DNA of 55,150 bases from Glaciecola sp. UBA2563 (GCA_002340325.1 DDLV01000158.1:1-55150), one strand, 5' to 3'; shown: positions 18,181-26,950, counted from the first letter of the stretch. Notes: generated from the sequence alone by a model not told the origin. Made by a program: numbers and translations.

Positions 18181-19077
18181 ATGGAAGATAAACAACCTCT
18201 GATTACACCTATTCTTCATTTCATTGAACACCTGCAAGTACAAAGACAATTGTCGGCACATACAATTAGCAACTACAAGAGGCAATTGCTTGCTTGCGTT
18301 GAAACACTGCACATAAATGATTGGTCACAATTAACAACGAATCATATTAAACAAATCGTTCAGCGGGGTACACGAGCCGGATTATCACCGCGAAGTATCA
18401 ATCTGAGATTATCCGTCATTCGTGCATTTTGTGACTTTTTAATTGATAGTGCAATTCTGACGCATAATCCTGCAAAACTGGTAAAGTCAGTAAAACAAAA
18501 TAAACCGTTGCCCAAACAACTCAACGTTGACGAAATGCATGCTTTGCTGGACTTTGATGCCGACGATTTTTTAAGTGTACGAGACAAAGCCATCTTTGAA
18601 CTCATGTATGGTTGCGGATTACGATTGTCTGAATTAACAGGGCTAGACATTAAAGATATATTGCAGACTGGTGTGGTGAGCGTAATGGGAAAAGGAAACA
18701 AACAACGGCACATTCCCATGGGGAAAAAAGCACAGCAATCCATAGCAGAATATATAACGTTACGAAGAGCTATGGAAGACGTTCAAGATCCGGAAGCATT
18801 ATTTGTAAGTAAACAAAAAAAGCGGATCAGCAATCGACAGATTGCTAATAGACTGGAAAAACTGAGCGGAGAGCGAACGCTTTATCAAAAAATTAGCCCC
18901 CACACGCTTCGACATTCTTTTGCCACGCATATACTTGAAAGCAGCAATGACCTGCGCGGTGTGCAAGAACTTCTAGGGCACGCAAATTTAGCGACCACGC
19001 AAGTCTATACGCATTTAAACTTCCAACATTTAGCCGAGATTTATGACAAAGCGCACCCGAGAGCGAAGAAAAAATGA
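18181..19077 (+). CDS. xerC: Tyrosine recombinase XerC
   Basis: The 298-residue recombinase acts with XerD at dif to resolve chromosome dimers. It has the N-terminal SAM-like core-binding domain (about 8-90) and the catalytic domain with Arg in CGLRLSELTG, HTLRHSF, LGHANLATTQ and the nucleophile Tyr in QVYTHL near residue 277. Context (after DUF484, before yigB) marks it as XerC rather than an integron integrase; it lacks the extra integron-integrase helix. It overlaps the next gene by four bases. Confidence 0.95.
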   Translation: MEDKQPLITPILHFIEHLQVQRQLSAHTISNYKRQLLACVETLHINDWSQLTTNHIKQIVQRGTRAGLSPRSINLRLSVIRAFCDFLIDSAILTHNPAKLVKSVKQNKPLPKQLNVDEMHALLDFDADDFLSVRDKAIFELMYGCGLRLSELTGLDIKDILQTGVVSVMGKGNKQRHIPMGKKAQQSIAEYITLRRAMEDVQDPEALFVSKQKKRISNRQIANRLEKLSGERTLYQKISPHTLRHSFATHILESSNDLRGVQELLGHANLATTQVYTHLNFQHLAEIYDKAHPRAKKK

Positions 19078-19802
19078 TTGTTTATAAGCCAGTATCACAA
19101 ATCCAAGCGATGAGTTTTGATTTGGACGATACGCTGTATGACAACATGCCCTATATCGTCTCAGCTGAGCAGTACTTGCTCACTTACATAGCAGAGTATT
19201 ACCCACAAGCGGCGCACATTAGTAAAAGCGAATGGCAACAGTTCAAATTAGCAGCGTTAGAAGAGGCGCCTGATTTGCGTCACGATGTTGGGATGCTGCG
19301 AACAGTTACACTTACGAAAGGTTTTATATACGCAGGGTTTAACTCTAGTGATCTTCCAGATGCCGTATCTGATTGCTTCGACGCATTTTATTATCAGCGC
19401 AGCAATTTTAAGGTCGATGATGGCATTAAGAAAGTCCTCTCTTACCTGAGTAAAAAGCTACCGCTTGTTGTAATTACAAACGGCAATGTTGATTGTTCCA
19501 AAATTGGAATAAGCAAATACTTCACTCATATTTTACACGCAGGCAAAGATGGCAAAATGAAACCATCGTCCGATATGTACGATAAAGCGTCCAAGTTATT
19601 AGACATACATCCAAGCGCAATACTGCACATAGGCGACAATCTCGATAAAGATGTCAAAGGTTCAATGGATGCTGGTTTCAAAAGTGCTTGGTTCGCTGTT
19701 AATCGGCCGATGCAAATTAACAACGAATCATTACCTGTGCTGCCTCATTTCCAGTTGCAAGCTTTTGACGAACTCAAATGGATAGCAAAGAACTTTAGTT
19801 AG
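19074..19802 (+). CDS. yigB: HAD-superfamily hydrolase, YigB-like
   Basis: The 242-residue HAD phosphatase has the nucleophile motif DLDDTLYDN near residue 17, the Thr motif VVITNGN and the acidic motif HIGDNLDKDVKGSMDAG. YigB homologues dephosphorylate FMN in riboflavin metabolism, and the place after xerC agrees. It converges with the aspartyl protease gene after 19 bases. Confidence 0.9.
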   Translation: MIVYKPVSQIQAMSFDLDDTLYDNMPYIVSAEQYLLTYIAEYYPQAAHISKSEWQQFKLAALEEAPDLRHDVGMLRTVTLTKGFIYAGFNSSDLPDAVSDCFDAFYYQRSNFKVDDGIKKVLSYLSKKLPLVVITNGNVDCSKIGISKYFTHILHAGKDGKMKPSSDMYDKASKLLDIHPSAILHIGDNLDKDVKGSMDAGFKSAWFAVNRPMQINNESLPVLPHFQLQAFDELKWIAKNFS

Positions 19803-19821
19803 TGTGACCGCTGTGCGCAAA

Positions 19822-20346
19822 TTATCTCGTTTTCATCGTGAGCAGGTCGCCGCTTTGCAACAAATCCAGATGTTTAAGCGCGCTCATGCCAAGTAATATT
19901 TCATCGTTTCGCATCCCTGGATTGAGCGAAGCATCGACATTATTTAACACTATATCGCCGATGACTAATTCATTTATTCTTGTGCTTGCCACGGTAACGA
20001 TACCATTAGCTGTTTGCGCTTGATATTGCTGACCGGGCCTTAGTCCAAGAGACTGTCCAAGATGTGCGCCTATCGACACGTTTGTTGCACCTGTATCTAA
20101 TAGAAATGTGACTGGCTTGCCATTGATAGTGCCATTGACGACATAGTGTCCCATGCGGTTTCTGAGTAGTTGAACTTCTGCGATACCGCCGTTAACCGCA
20201 GAAACAACGGTTTGATTTGGATTGTATTTTCTATCTAGCGCTCCCGAAAAATAGGCTACAAGCACGCCAAAAATAACTACCCACGCACCAATAAACATCC
20301 ATTTGCCTATTTTCCCAGCGTCATCTTGCATAACTTCTCCAGCCAT
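19822..20346 (-). CDS. Retropepsin-like aspartyl protease (TIGR02281 type)
   Basis: The 174-residue protein has one N-terminal membrane helix (about 14-36) and a periplasmic clan AA protease domain. The catalytic motif is LLDTGAT with Asp84, and ILLGMSALKHLDL closes the fold. Members of this single-domain family are thought to dimerise like retropepsins. The target is unknown. Confidence 0.88.
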   Translation of the reverse strand: MAGEVMQDDAGKIGKWMFIGAWVVIFGVLVAYFSGALDRKYNPNQTVVSAVNGGIAEVQLLRNRMGHYVVNGTINGKPVTFLLDTGATNVSIGAHLGQSLGLRPGQQYQAQTANGIVTVASTRINELVIGDIVLNNVDASLNPGMRNDEILLGMSALKHLDLLQSGDLLTMKTR

Positions 20347-20443
20347 CGAAAACCACTACCAAAAGAATATGTAATTTACTTTGATAAGGTCAAGCTAAGA
20401 AAATTCAATTTCCGTTGATTACGGAAAGTTAACGCAGGAAAAA

Positions 20444-21157
20444 CTACTCTGAGGTTTGGGTAAGTGCGGAAGACGTATCTAGGCTATTTGAATAAAATCG
20501 ATCTAGCACCTTGATTTTTCCAGTGTTTAAATCGTAAATCCAACTGTGCACTTGGATGGATTGGCCTTTTTTACGGGCGCGCTTAAACGCACTTGATTGC
20601 ACGACATTTTTAGCTTGATGCAGCGCGTTCAATTCGCATAAGCGATCGAAATGCTCATCAAAGGGCAAATCAGAGAGAATCGACGCATACTGCTCGTCCA
20701 GTTCTTTGACCTCATGTAACCAATTATTCATTAGGTCGTCATTTTTGTCAGAGCTGCTTTCAAGCTCGAGCGTTTCAGGCGATGAGTGATGATGACTGGA
20801 TTCACAACATGTTGATTTATGCGATGTAGATGAAAGAACTCTGGCAACTCCACCACAACCATAATGTCCGCATACAATAATGTGTTTTATTTGTAATTCT
20901 TCAATAGCATATTGCAAGACGGACTGACAGTTATGATCTGAATGCATAACTAAATTTGCAATATTGCGATGCACAAAAATTTCGCCGGGCAAAAGGCCGG
21001 TAATCTGATTGGCGGGCACTCTAGAATCTGAACATCCTATCCATAGATATTCCGGCGTTTGTTTGTCACTTAATCGATGAAAGAACTCTGGATCCTGACG
21101 CAGTTTCTCATCAGACCAACGCGCGTTATTATCGATAAGCTTTTGTATTTCTGGCAT
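20444..21157 (-). CDS. Beta-class carbonic anhydrase with Cys/His-rich insertion
   Basis: The 237-residue zinc enzyme interconverts CO2 and bicarbonate. Zinc ligands are Cys42 (CSDSR, with Asp44-Arg46), His98 and Cys101 (CGHYGCGGV). The start at 21157 gives the usual MPEIQKLIDNN beginning; a longer frame to 21220 is less likely. Compared with E. coli Can there are about 27 extra residues after GGV containing CC and HHH, an unusual feature that might bind metal. Confidence 0.94.
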   Translation of the reverse strand: MPEIQKLIDNNARWSDEKLRQDPEFFHRLSDKQTPEYLWIGCSDSRVPANQITGLLPGEIFVHRNIANLVMHSDHNCQSVLQYAIEELQIKHIIVCGHYGCGGVARVLSSTSHKSTCCESSHHHSSPETLELESSSDKNDDLMNNWLHEVKELDEQYASILSDLPFDEHFDRLCELNALHQAKNVVQSSAFKRARKKGQSIQVHSWIYDLNTGKIKVLDRFYSNSLDTSSALTQTSE

Positions 21158-21297
21158 ATTTGTTCTTATCTTTTCTTTCCGGGCTTTTGCTTTCTGGCCA
21201 GAAATAAAAAAGATTGTCATTCATTTGTGCAAATTATTTTGAGAATAACTCTGTACAGCAACTTCACCAATACGACATTACGGTTAGGTGAATGATA

Positions 21298-21642
21298 CTA
21301 GCTGGGATTAGTACTCATGCCGGTTCTATCCGCCTGTACCCTCACGTCGCTATAGGCTTTGACAGCGCTGAGTTGGGTAGGCGTAAGTGTTACAGAAACA
21401 GCATTTATAATCGGGAAATTGTGGCTAGCTTGCGCCCCCACTTCTTTCAAGACAGCCTGTATATCTTCGATATTGTTTCCCTGCAGGATATACGATTGCG
21501 CCTGTTCAATGACTTGAGTTTGTTGAGAAATATAAACTTCTTTAACAAGCGATACCAAATCATGTTTCTTCACCACAGATATACCGAAGACTGCAGTTGC
21601 AACGCTGGCAGCGAAAAGCGCGAGTGCACTCCCTATTTTCAT
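21298..21642 (-). CDS. Secreted stand-alone inhibitor I9/S8-propeptide-like protein
   Basis: The 114-residue product starts at the ATG at 21642 behind GAGGTGG. It has a signal peptide (MKIGSALALFAASVATAVFG), and the C-terminal half (INAVSVTLTPTQLSAV then VRVQADR) resembles the propeptide (inhibitor I9) that precedes subtilisin-family S8 peptidases. No protease domain follows: the frame stops, and the next gene downstream is carbonic anhydrase. It may be a free protease inhibitor or chaperone, or the remnant of a lost protease. The match rests on pattern memory only. Confidence 0.6.
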   Translation of the reverse strand: MKIGSALALFAASVATAVFGISVVKKHDLVSLVKEVYISQQTQVIEQAQSYILQGNNIEDIQAVLKEVGAQASHNFPIINAVSVTLTPTQLSAVKAYSDVRVQADRTGMSTNPS

Positions 21643-21790
21643 GAACCACCTCAAAATTTCAGTTCAATTACCGTATTTAAAGACACACAATTCTTAATGC
21701 CGAATTACTGTCGTAATCATGTTTGCTGAGTGATTTTTAACTTTACAGAGAATTTTTTAGCCAAAGAGAGCTAAAAACATGCCAGTATCA

Positions 21791-21809
21791 CAACAATGTT
21801 ATATTGTTG
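21791..21809. other. Small AT-rich hairpin
   Basis: CAACAAT (21791-21797) pairs with ATTGTTG (21803-21809) over a 5-base loop, followed on the plus strand by ATTTTTAG. It lies in the gap between thpR and the I9-like gene, both on the minus strand, where it lacks a T-tract in the direction of transcription. Confidence 0.3.
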
Positions 21810-21908
21810 ATTTTTAGTCATTATTTTCATTTTTCAATTAACTTAAGTTATGGCTAAGAAAATGGACAACAAAATGAACAGTTTAAAGTTCATCTTTTTA
21901 TTCAGAAT

Positions 21909-22418
21909 TTATAGTGTCCAAGTCCGTCGTATTTGGTATTGAATTCCACCTTTGGTAGAGACTGATTCAAACAGATGAAATCTATCGAATGATATTTCAA
22001 ATTCAGGTTTTATCAGCGCACATGGTGGATTGTTTTTTACGCCTCGAACAATCGTGACATGCGGTACGTAGTCGCGCTGCTCAACAGGCACTCCCGCTTG
22101 ACGACAGCGAGAAGTTACGCTCCTGGCCAGTTCAGTAAGCCCTTTATGTGGTTGTGTAGAACCTAAGAATAAAATCTTAGGCTTTGCCCAAAAACCAAGG
22201 CTATTTAATGTGATAGAACATCTTTTGTGTGTAAAGTCTTCAAGTTTACTTTCAATGCCCTCTTGGTCGCGCGGTTCAATATTACCCAAGAATGCAAGCG
22301 TTATATGAAAGTTAGCTGGCGAAACAGGCTTAACAAATTTAGGCAACTCTTTTTCCCGCCACTGGTCAATCCCAATTTTGATAGTTGACGGTAAATCGAG
22401 ACCGATAAAACTCCTCAT
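21909..22418 (-). CDS. thpR: RNA 2',3'-cyclic phosphodiesterase (2H family)
   Basis: The 169-residue protein carries the two H-x-T-x motifs of the 2H phosphoesterase family: HITL at 38-41 and HVTI at 120-123. ThpR (formerly LigT) opens 2',3'-cyclic phosphates on RNA. It begins one base after the nei stop and is likely transcribed with it. Confidence 0.92.
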   Translation of the reverse strand: MRSFIGLDLPSTIKIGIDQWREKELPKFVKPVSPANFHITLAFLGNIEPRDQEGIESKLEDFTHKRCSITLNSLGFWAKPKILFLGSTQPHKGLTELARSVTSRCRQAGVPVEQRDYVPHVTIVRGVKNNPPCALIKPEFEISFDRFHLFESVSTKGGIQYQIRRTWTL

Positions 22419-22419
22419 A

Positions 22420-23241
22420 TTAAGACGCCTGACAATTTGGACACCAATATATTCTTCTTGAATTCACCATTGCGCGTTTAATTTCAGTGTTACACACGCG
22501 ACAAGGGAGTGTTTCTCTGTCAAAGACCATAAAACGCTCAAACTCAAAATCACAATTTTCGGTATCGATTAAATCAAGACGCTCTTCACTTATAGTATAC
22601 CCACCTGTTTTGTATGATTGCTTCGTAATTGAAATTGTTGCATTGGCGAGCACTTGTAGTTGTTCGTGTGAGAGTTGTTTGGGTTTAAGGCTAGGATCTA
22701 CACCTGCTGCAAACAGGATTTCGCTGCGTAAATAATTACCTATACCCGCCAAAAAGTGTTGATCTAAAAATAGACTTGCCAGCGCACGATTCTTAAATCT
22801 ATTGTGCAGTAATCGTTCGACGATGTCTTGTGATGTAAGCGCTTTATCGAGTATGTCAGGACCGAGTTTTGATAAAAGAGGATGCAACGGCAGATCTTCT
22901 CTTCGCCAAACGCTGATATCAGATGCACTGTACAAAAGAGCACTGTGACTATTTGTATGAAGTGCTAATCTTAGCTGTCGATTAGTTGTTGGATATTTTC
23001 CGCGTTCGCTTGTCATCCAAACCCCATACAGCTGATTGTGAGAATAAATACTCAAATCATTATCAAAATGCGTAAGCATGGCTTTGCCGTGCGTTTGGAT
23101 TTCGGTGATTTTTTTACCTTGAAGTTGACTAACGAACGGGCTGAGTATTGGTAACCCTACTTCTATATCCTCAATCGTTTTATTCTCGACTATAGCGGCA
23201 ATTTTGTCAGCTGCTTGTCTTATTTCTGGACCTTCGGGCAT
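22420..23241 (-). CDS. nei: Endonuclease VIII-type DNA glycosylase/AP lyase
   Basis: The 273-residue protein starts MPEGPEIRQAADKI, giving the catalytic Pro2 and Glu3 after Met removal, and ends with a zinc finger (CRVCN then CPNC). It removes oxidised pyrimidines and cuts the abasic site. The N-terminal spacing favours Nei over MutM. It forms a unit with thpR and is divergent from the GST gene. Confidence 0.95.
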   Translation of the reverse strand: MPEGPEIRQAADKIAAIVENKTIEDIEVGLPILSPFVSQLQGKKITEIQTHGKAMLTHFDNDLSIYSHNQLYGVWMTSERGKYPTTNRQLRLALHTNSHSALLYSASDISVWRREDLPLHPLLSKLGPDILDKALTSQDIVERLLHNRFKNRALASLFLDQHFLAGIGNYLRSEILFAAGVDPSLKPKQLSHEQLQVLANATISITKQSYKTGGYTISEERLDLIDTENCDFEFERFMVFDRETLPCRVCNTEIKRAMVNSRRIYWCPNCQAS

Positions 23242-23397
23242 ATTTTAATAAGCGTTGATAATACTGTAATAACACTCTCAATGATACGCGGCTCAGCGGA
23301 TTATAGCTCATTGAAAAAAACCGGATGACACGTTGAAATATTTCTCGCAAGTCTCTGGTCAAAGTCTACACTTCAAAAAAAGATAAGGAATATACAA

Positions 23398-24249
23398 ATG
23401 TCTGAAAACGTCTATTTACCTCCTAAAATTTGGACATGGGACAAAGCAAGCGGCGGCAAATTTGCCAATATTAACCGACCTATTTCCGGCGCGACGCATG
23501 ACACTGCGCTGCCGGTTGGCGAACATCCGTTCCAACTATATTCGTTAGCAACGCCCAATGGTGTCAAAGTCACCATTATGTTTGAGGAATTGCTGGCCCT
23601 TGGCATCGCAGAAGCAGAATATGATGGCTGGTTAATCAATATCCAAGAAGGCGACCAATTTGGTGAGGGATTCGTCTCGATAAACCCAAATTCAAAAATT
23701 CCAGCGCTTTTAGATCGCTCAGGTAAAGAAGACATAAGAGTGTTCGAATCTGGCAGCATATTAATCCACCTTGCCGAGAAGTTTGATGCGTTTTTACCTA
23801 CATCTGGAATTGCGCGCACGGAAACGCTTAATTGGCTAATGTGGCAAATGGGTAGCGCTCCGTTTCTGGGAGGCGGTTTTGGTCATTTTTATGCCTACGC
23901 ACCAGAAAAATTTGAGTACCCAATAAACCGCTATGCAATGGAAGTTAAGCGTCAACTTGACGTGCTAGACAAGCAATTAGAAAATAATGAGTTTATTGCT
24001 GGCGACGAGTACACGATTGCTGATATGGCCATCTTCCCTTGGTATGGTATCTTGGTGAAAGGAAAACTCTATGAAGCAGCAGAGTTTCTTCAAGTACAAG
24101 AATATGAGCATGTGCAACGTTGGGCAGAGCAGTTGTCTCAGCGCACGGGGGTGCAGCGAGGCCGAGTTGTAAACAAGACCTGGGGCGATAATGAATATCA
24201 GTTGGCGGAAAGACACAGTGCAGCAGACATTGATAACGCGATCTCGTAG
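23398..24249 (+). CDS. yghU: Glutathione S-transferase family protein, YghU-like
   Basis: The 283-residue protein has an N-terminal extension of about 45 residues, a thioredoxin-like domain (about 46-130, with SGSILIHLAEKF) and an all-helical C-terminal domain. Length and the start region match E. coli YghU, a disulfide-bond oxidoreductase that binds two glutathiones. AAGGAA precedes the ATG. Its end overlaps the following GH16 gene by 59 bases. Confidence 0.92.
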   Translation: MSENVYLPPKIWTWDKASGGKFANINRPISGATHDTALPVGEHPFQLYSLATPNGVKVTIMFEELLALGIAEAEYDGWLINIQEGDQFGEGFVSINPNSKIPALLDRSGKEDIRVFESGSILIHLAEKFDAFLPTSGIARTETLNWLMWQMGSAPFLGGGFGHFYAYAPEKFEYPINRYAMEVKRQLDVLDKQLENNEFIAGDEYTIADMAIFPWYGILVKGKLYEAAEFLQVQEYEHVQRWAEQLSQRTGVQRGRVVNKTWGDNEYQLAERHSAADIDNAIS

Positions 24250-25072
24250 CGCAAGTGCGCTACTTTCTCTGGTTCTTTGCGGTTTGGTGACGACCAATTC
24301 ACAAGCAGAAGAGAGTAACCACATGGAACAAAAAGACGATTCCTGGCAATTGGTTTGGGAAGATAATTTTGATGGTCAAGAATTGGACAACACTAAATGG
24401 AATCGTCAGACAGAACCAGCAGGTAGATTTAATGACGAGTGGCAGCGTTACACGTCAGATACGCAAAACGCGTTTGTTAAAGACGGTTATTTAACACTGC
24501 AGGCGAATCACCACTCTAATGAACATGGATTAAACCAATACTCGTCTGCACGGTTAAATACCGCAGGCAAAGGCGAGTGGCAATATGGTCGTATTGTTGC
24601 ACGAATAAAGCTTCCAAAGGGCGAAGGCGTATGGCCTGCATTTTGGACACTCGGCGCAAATATAGATGAAAACGGCGGCGATACACCCTGGCCCAAGACA
24701 GGTGAAATCGACATTCTAGAACTCTATGGGAGCAAAGATGACGCAGTGATTGAAGGCAATATGCATTATTATGATAATGGTCATGCCCACATGGGCGCTG
24801 TCGCGTATAAGTTAAAAGACGGTATCTTTGCAGAAGATTTTCATGAATTTGAACTGCAATGGGGTCCACAACAACTGATATGGAAAGTTGACGGAAACAC
24901 TTTTCATTCCGTTCGAATAGACAAACCTGAAATGACCGAATTTCACCATAAACACTTCCTTTTGTTAAACATTGCCATTGGCGGAAAATGGGCAGGCCGA
25001 CCAGATGACACTACTCCTTTCCCTGTGCAAATGGTCGTGGACTGGGTGAAGGTATATCAACAACGTAATTAA
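24191..25072 (+). CDS. Secreted GH16 endo-beta-glucanase (laminarinase type)
   Basis: The 293-residue protein has a long basic signal peptide cleaved near NSQA (residue 39) and a GH16 domain. The catalytic motif is GEIDILELYG with Glu172, Asp174 and Glu177; WPAFWTLG before it and MVVDWVKVYQ at the end are typical of bacterial laminarinases and related glucanases. It likely cuts beta-1,3 (or mixed) glucans outside the cell. The start lies inside the GST gene in another frame; a later in-frame Met at residue 45 would lack the signal peptide. Confidence 0.9.
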   Translation: MNISWRKDTVQQTLITRSRSASALLSLVLCGLVTTNSQAEESNHMEQKDDSWQLVWEDNFDGQELDNTKWNRQTEPAGRFNDEWQRYTSDTQNAFVKDGYLTLQANHHSNEHGLNQYSSARLNTAGKGEWQYGRIVARIKLPKGEGVWPAFWTLGANIDENGGDTPWPKTGEIDILELYGSKDDAVIEGNMHYYDNGHAHMGAVAYKLKDGIFAEDFHEFELQWGPQQLIWKVDGNTFHSVRIDKPEMTEFHHKHFLLLNIAIGGKWAGRPDDTTPFPVQMVVDWVKVYQQRN

Positions 25073-25349
25073 TAATGCCTAACACTCTGACTCGCTATAT
25101 AAATGGCATTCGTCTAGTTCGCTGTATTAACTTTTTGAAATATATTCTTTTTTTGAATATGAGAAGTCTACATATGCCTTTCAAAGTGAGCGATTAAAGA
25201 GTTTTCTTTGTTTTATAACCACTTGTTTTAATTGATTTCTAATTGACCAAAGTAACCCAATATTGCACGAATACTCGTATGTTTATATTAATATTGCGGA
25301 AGTAAAATCATATGCTACTGTCTTTCCAATAAACTGTTTGGTGCTTTTT

Positions 25350-25697
25350 ATGAAAAACGGAAAATCTTTACTTCTCCTTATTCCGTTTTTGATATTGGCT
25401 GCACCACTAGCATTTATGGCTAAAGTCTTTGAAAAAAGCATGTATCGTTCGAGAGATGAAGTGGAAGCAATACTTGTTAAGATGGCATTAAATCAACCTG
25501 ACGAATACCTGTGGGATGACTTTTTAAGCATTCCAATTAAAGATAAAGATTTGGACAACATCCGAGAACAAGTAGAAATATTGTGGGCATATGATAGCTT
25601 CCAAACAAAAAATGAAAACGGTCAATATATACTTAATCAAAAAGGGTTGGATGAGTTGGAAAATATAATTCAGGAGCTTCGTTTTGGCCGCACCTAA
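25350..25697 (+). CDS. Hypothetical membrane-anchored cassette protein, 115 aa
   Basis: The likely start is the ATG at 25350, giving Met-Lys-Asn-Gly-Lys and one N-terminal membrane helix (SLLLLIPFLILAAPLAFMA), then an acidic helical domain outside or inside the membrane. The ribosome site is weak. The stop TAA lies inside the R'' box of the following attC, which is how cassette genes usually end. I do not recognise the family. Confidence 0.6.
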   Translation: MKNGKSLLLLIPFLILAAPLAFMAKVFEKSMYRSRDEVEAILVKMALNQPDEYLWDDFLSIPIKDKDLDNIREQVEILWAYDSFQTKNENGQYILNQKGLDELENIIQELRFGRT

Positions 25698-25766
25698 CAA
25701 GTGTGCAAAGTACGCGTGCTTCGCCCGCAGGATTCGCTGCGCTCACCTCTTACACAAGCGTTATAT
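25692..25766 (+). repeat. attC site A
   Basis: R'' is ACCTAAC (25692-25698), R' is GTTATAT (25760-25766). The flanks TAACAAGTGTGCAA and TTACACAAGCGTTA are imperfect complements, giving the folded outer stem. The middle is rich in short complementary GC blocks. Confidence 0.72.
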
Positions 25767-25781
25767 CCTCAAAGAAATCTT

Positions 25782-26390
25782 ATGGACCAAGATCTTTTAA
25801 ACATTGTCATAGAAGAAACAATAGATCTAGATGCAGTAAAACATCTCGAAGAAGAACTTTCATTCTTTGGTTCAGATGTATCTATACAAAAAGTGCCACC
25901 TGCAGGACCTCAGGCTTCAATTTTATTGTTGGGAGTATCATCTCTAGCGGCAATATTTGGCGCTGCATTTTTAAAAAAACTTGGCGAAAAAACAGCAGAG
26001 GATGTATATCCACGAATTAAAAAAGCCCTAACGAAAGTCCATGAAAAATACTTTGGAGTAAACCCAGAATATAAATTGACCATCATAACGTCAGGTAAGA
26101 ATAAAGTTCTCGAAACAAAGTATTCTCTATTGCTTGGGCTGTATTGCGCAAGTAAAGATAATTTACAAGCCAAGTTTATCTATGAAAGCGATTGGTCTAT
26201 CAAACAATTTGATCAAGCTACAGGCTTTTATATTGATGCCATGGTTGAATTTGTGTCTAACGACAGCAACAAAGTAAGACAACTAATAATTGAAAGTGGC
26301 TCTAATATGCAGCCGCATTTAATAGTATGGGATTTTGAAAAGGCCGAACTAATAAAAGTAAATCCTTTTCCAAATCATGTACGGATATAA
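25782..26390 (+). CDS. Hypothetical cassette protein with one membrane segment, 202 aa
   Basis: The ATG at 25782 was chosen because the frame before it runs through attC site A. The first ~45 residues are acidic and could form a small alpha/beta domain; a hydrophobic segment follows at about 48-66 (ASILLLGVSSLAAIFGAAF), then a predicted soluble alpha/beta domain of ~130 residues. The family is unknown to me. The stop lies in the R'' box of attC site B. Confidence 0.6.
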   Translation: MDQDLLNIVIEETIDLDAVKHLEEELSFFGSDVSIQKVPPAGPQASILLLGVSSLAAIFGAAFLKKLGEKTAEDVYPRIKKALTKVHEKYFGVNPEYKLTIITSGKNKVLETKYSLLLGLYCASKDNLQAKFIYESDWSIKQFDQATGFYIDAMVEFVSNDSNKVRQLIIESGSNMQPHLIVWDFEKAELIKVNPFPNHVRI

Positions 26391-26485
26391 CAAGTGACTA
26401 AACGGAGATTATCAGAGCGAGTCATGTCACTTGCAGCAGCAAGTGCCACGCCATAATCTGCTAACTAGATAGTCAAGCGTTATGT
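26385..26485 (+). repeat. attC site B (best-preserved)
   Basis: R'' is ATATAAC (26385-26391), R' is GTTATGT (26479-26485). The outer arms (TAACAAGTGACTA and TAGTCAAGCGTTA) pair well, AGATTAT (26406-26412) pairs perfectly with ATAATCT (26453-26459), and the tip is a perfect hairpin CACTTGC-AGCA-GCAAGTG (26428-26445). The nested stems are what folded single-stranded attC needs. Confidence 0.85.
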
Positions 26486-26519
26486 TTATTAGGGTTACCC
26501 TCTAGAAAAAGGAGTAAAT

Positions 26520-26726
26520 ATGTCTGGTAATTGGGAATGTCCAAAGTGTGGTTGTAAGCAATACGATACCGATAAAATTGCAACGACTGGCAGTGGATTA
26601 TCTAAAATATTTGATGTTCAAAATCGAAAATTTACAGCGGTAATTTGCACTAATTGCACCTATACAGAGTTTTACAGGAGTGAAACAAATACATTAGGCA
26701 ATGTTTTTGACTTATTCACGAATTGA
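26520..26726 (+). CDS. Small zinc-ribbon protein (DUF2082 / Zn-ribbon_13 type)
   Basis: A 68-residue protein with one zinc ribbon: CPKCGC near the start and CTNC near residue 48, with the family-typical stretch ATTGSGLSKIFDVQNRKF between and YTEFYR after it. It is described as a nucleic-acid-binding Zn-ribbon family of unknown role. AAAGGAG lies 5 bases before the ATG. Confidence 0.82.
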   Translation: MSGNWECPKCGCKQYDTDKIATTGSGLSKIFDVQNRKFTAVICTNCTYTEFYRSETNTLGNVFDLFTN

Positions 26727-26729
26727 TAC

Positions 26730-26813
26730 ACATAACAACTCAACTTAACCCCTGTAGGGGCCGGACGCATGCGAGCATAGCGTTACTAGAGTAATTTGCG
26801 GCAATCGTTATCT
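26730..26813 (+). repeat. attC site C (degenerate)
   Basis: The left box is ACATAAC (26730-26736), just after the Zn-ribbon stop, and the right box is GTTATCT (26807-26813). The outer stem is weak, but the position and the inner CCCC-GGGG and GCAT repeats fit a decayed attC. Confidence 0.5.
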
Positions 26814-26853
26814 ATTAAGCATAGGTTGGGTCAATGGCAAATGGCAAGAGCCT

Positions 26854-26890
26854 CATGCTACTCACTGCCACTCGTTCGGACACACAGTTA
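26854..26890 (+). repeat. attC right-half repeat, copy 1
   Basis: 37 bases that match 27972-28008 at 31 positions, ending in a GTTA box. Here no left half is found, so it looks like the truncated right part of an attC site upstream of vapBC. Confidence 0.6.
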
Positions 26891-26905
26891 GTCTCCTTGA
26901 TATGA

Positions 26906-26934
26906 TATGCATAGTACTTTAAAATCGTATGCAT
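26906..26934 (+). promoter_or_regulatory. Candidate VapB operator
   Basis: Two ATGCAT palindromes (26907-26912 and 26929-26934) are 22 bases apart centre to centre, about two helical turns, directly before vapB. This is the usual layout for an autoregulating ribbon-helix-helix antitoxin. It suggests the cassette brings its own promoter. Confidence 0.45.
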
Positions 26935-26950
26935 CGAATTAGGAGTCAAA

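Noticed and set aside
18181..19077. Tyrosine recombinase as the missing integron integrase
   Set aside because: It sits in the conserved dapF-DUF484-xerC-yigB order, has the length of XerC and lacks the extra integron-integrase helix; it is 6 kb from the cassettes.
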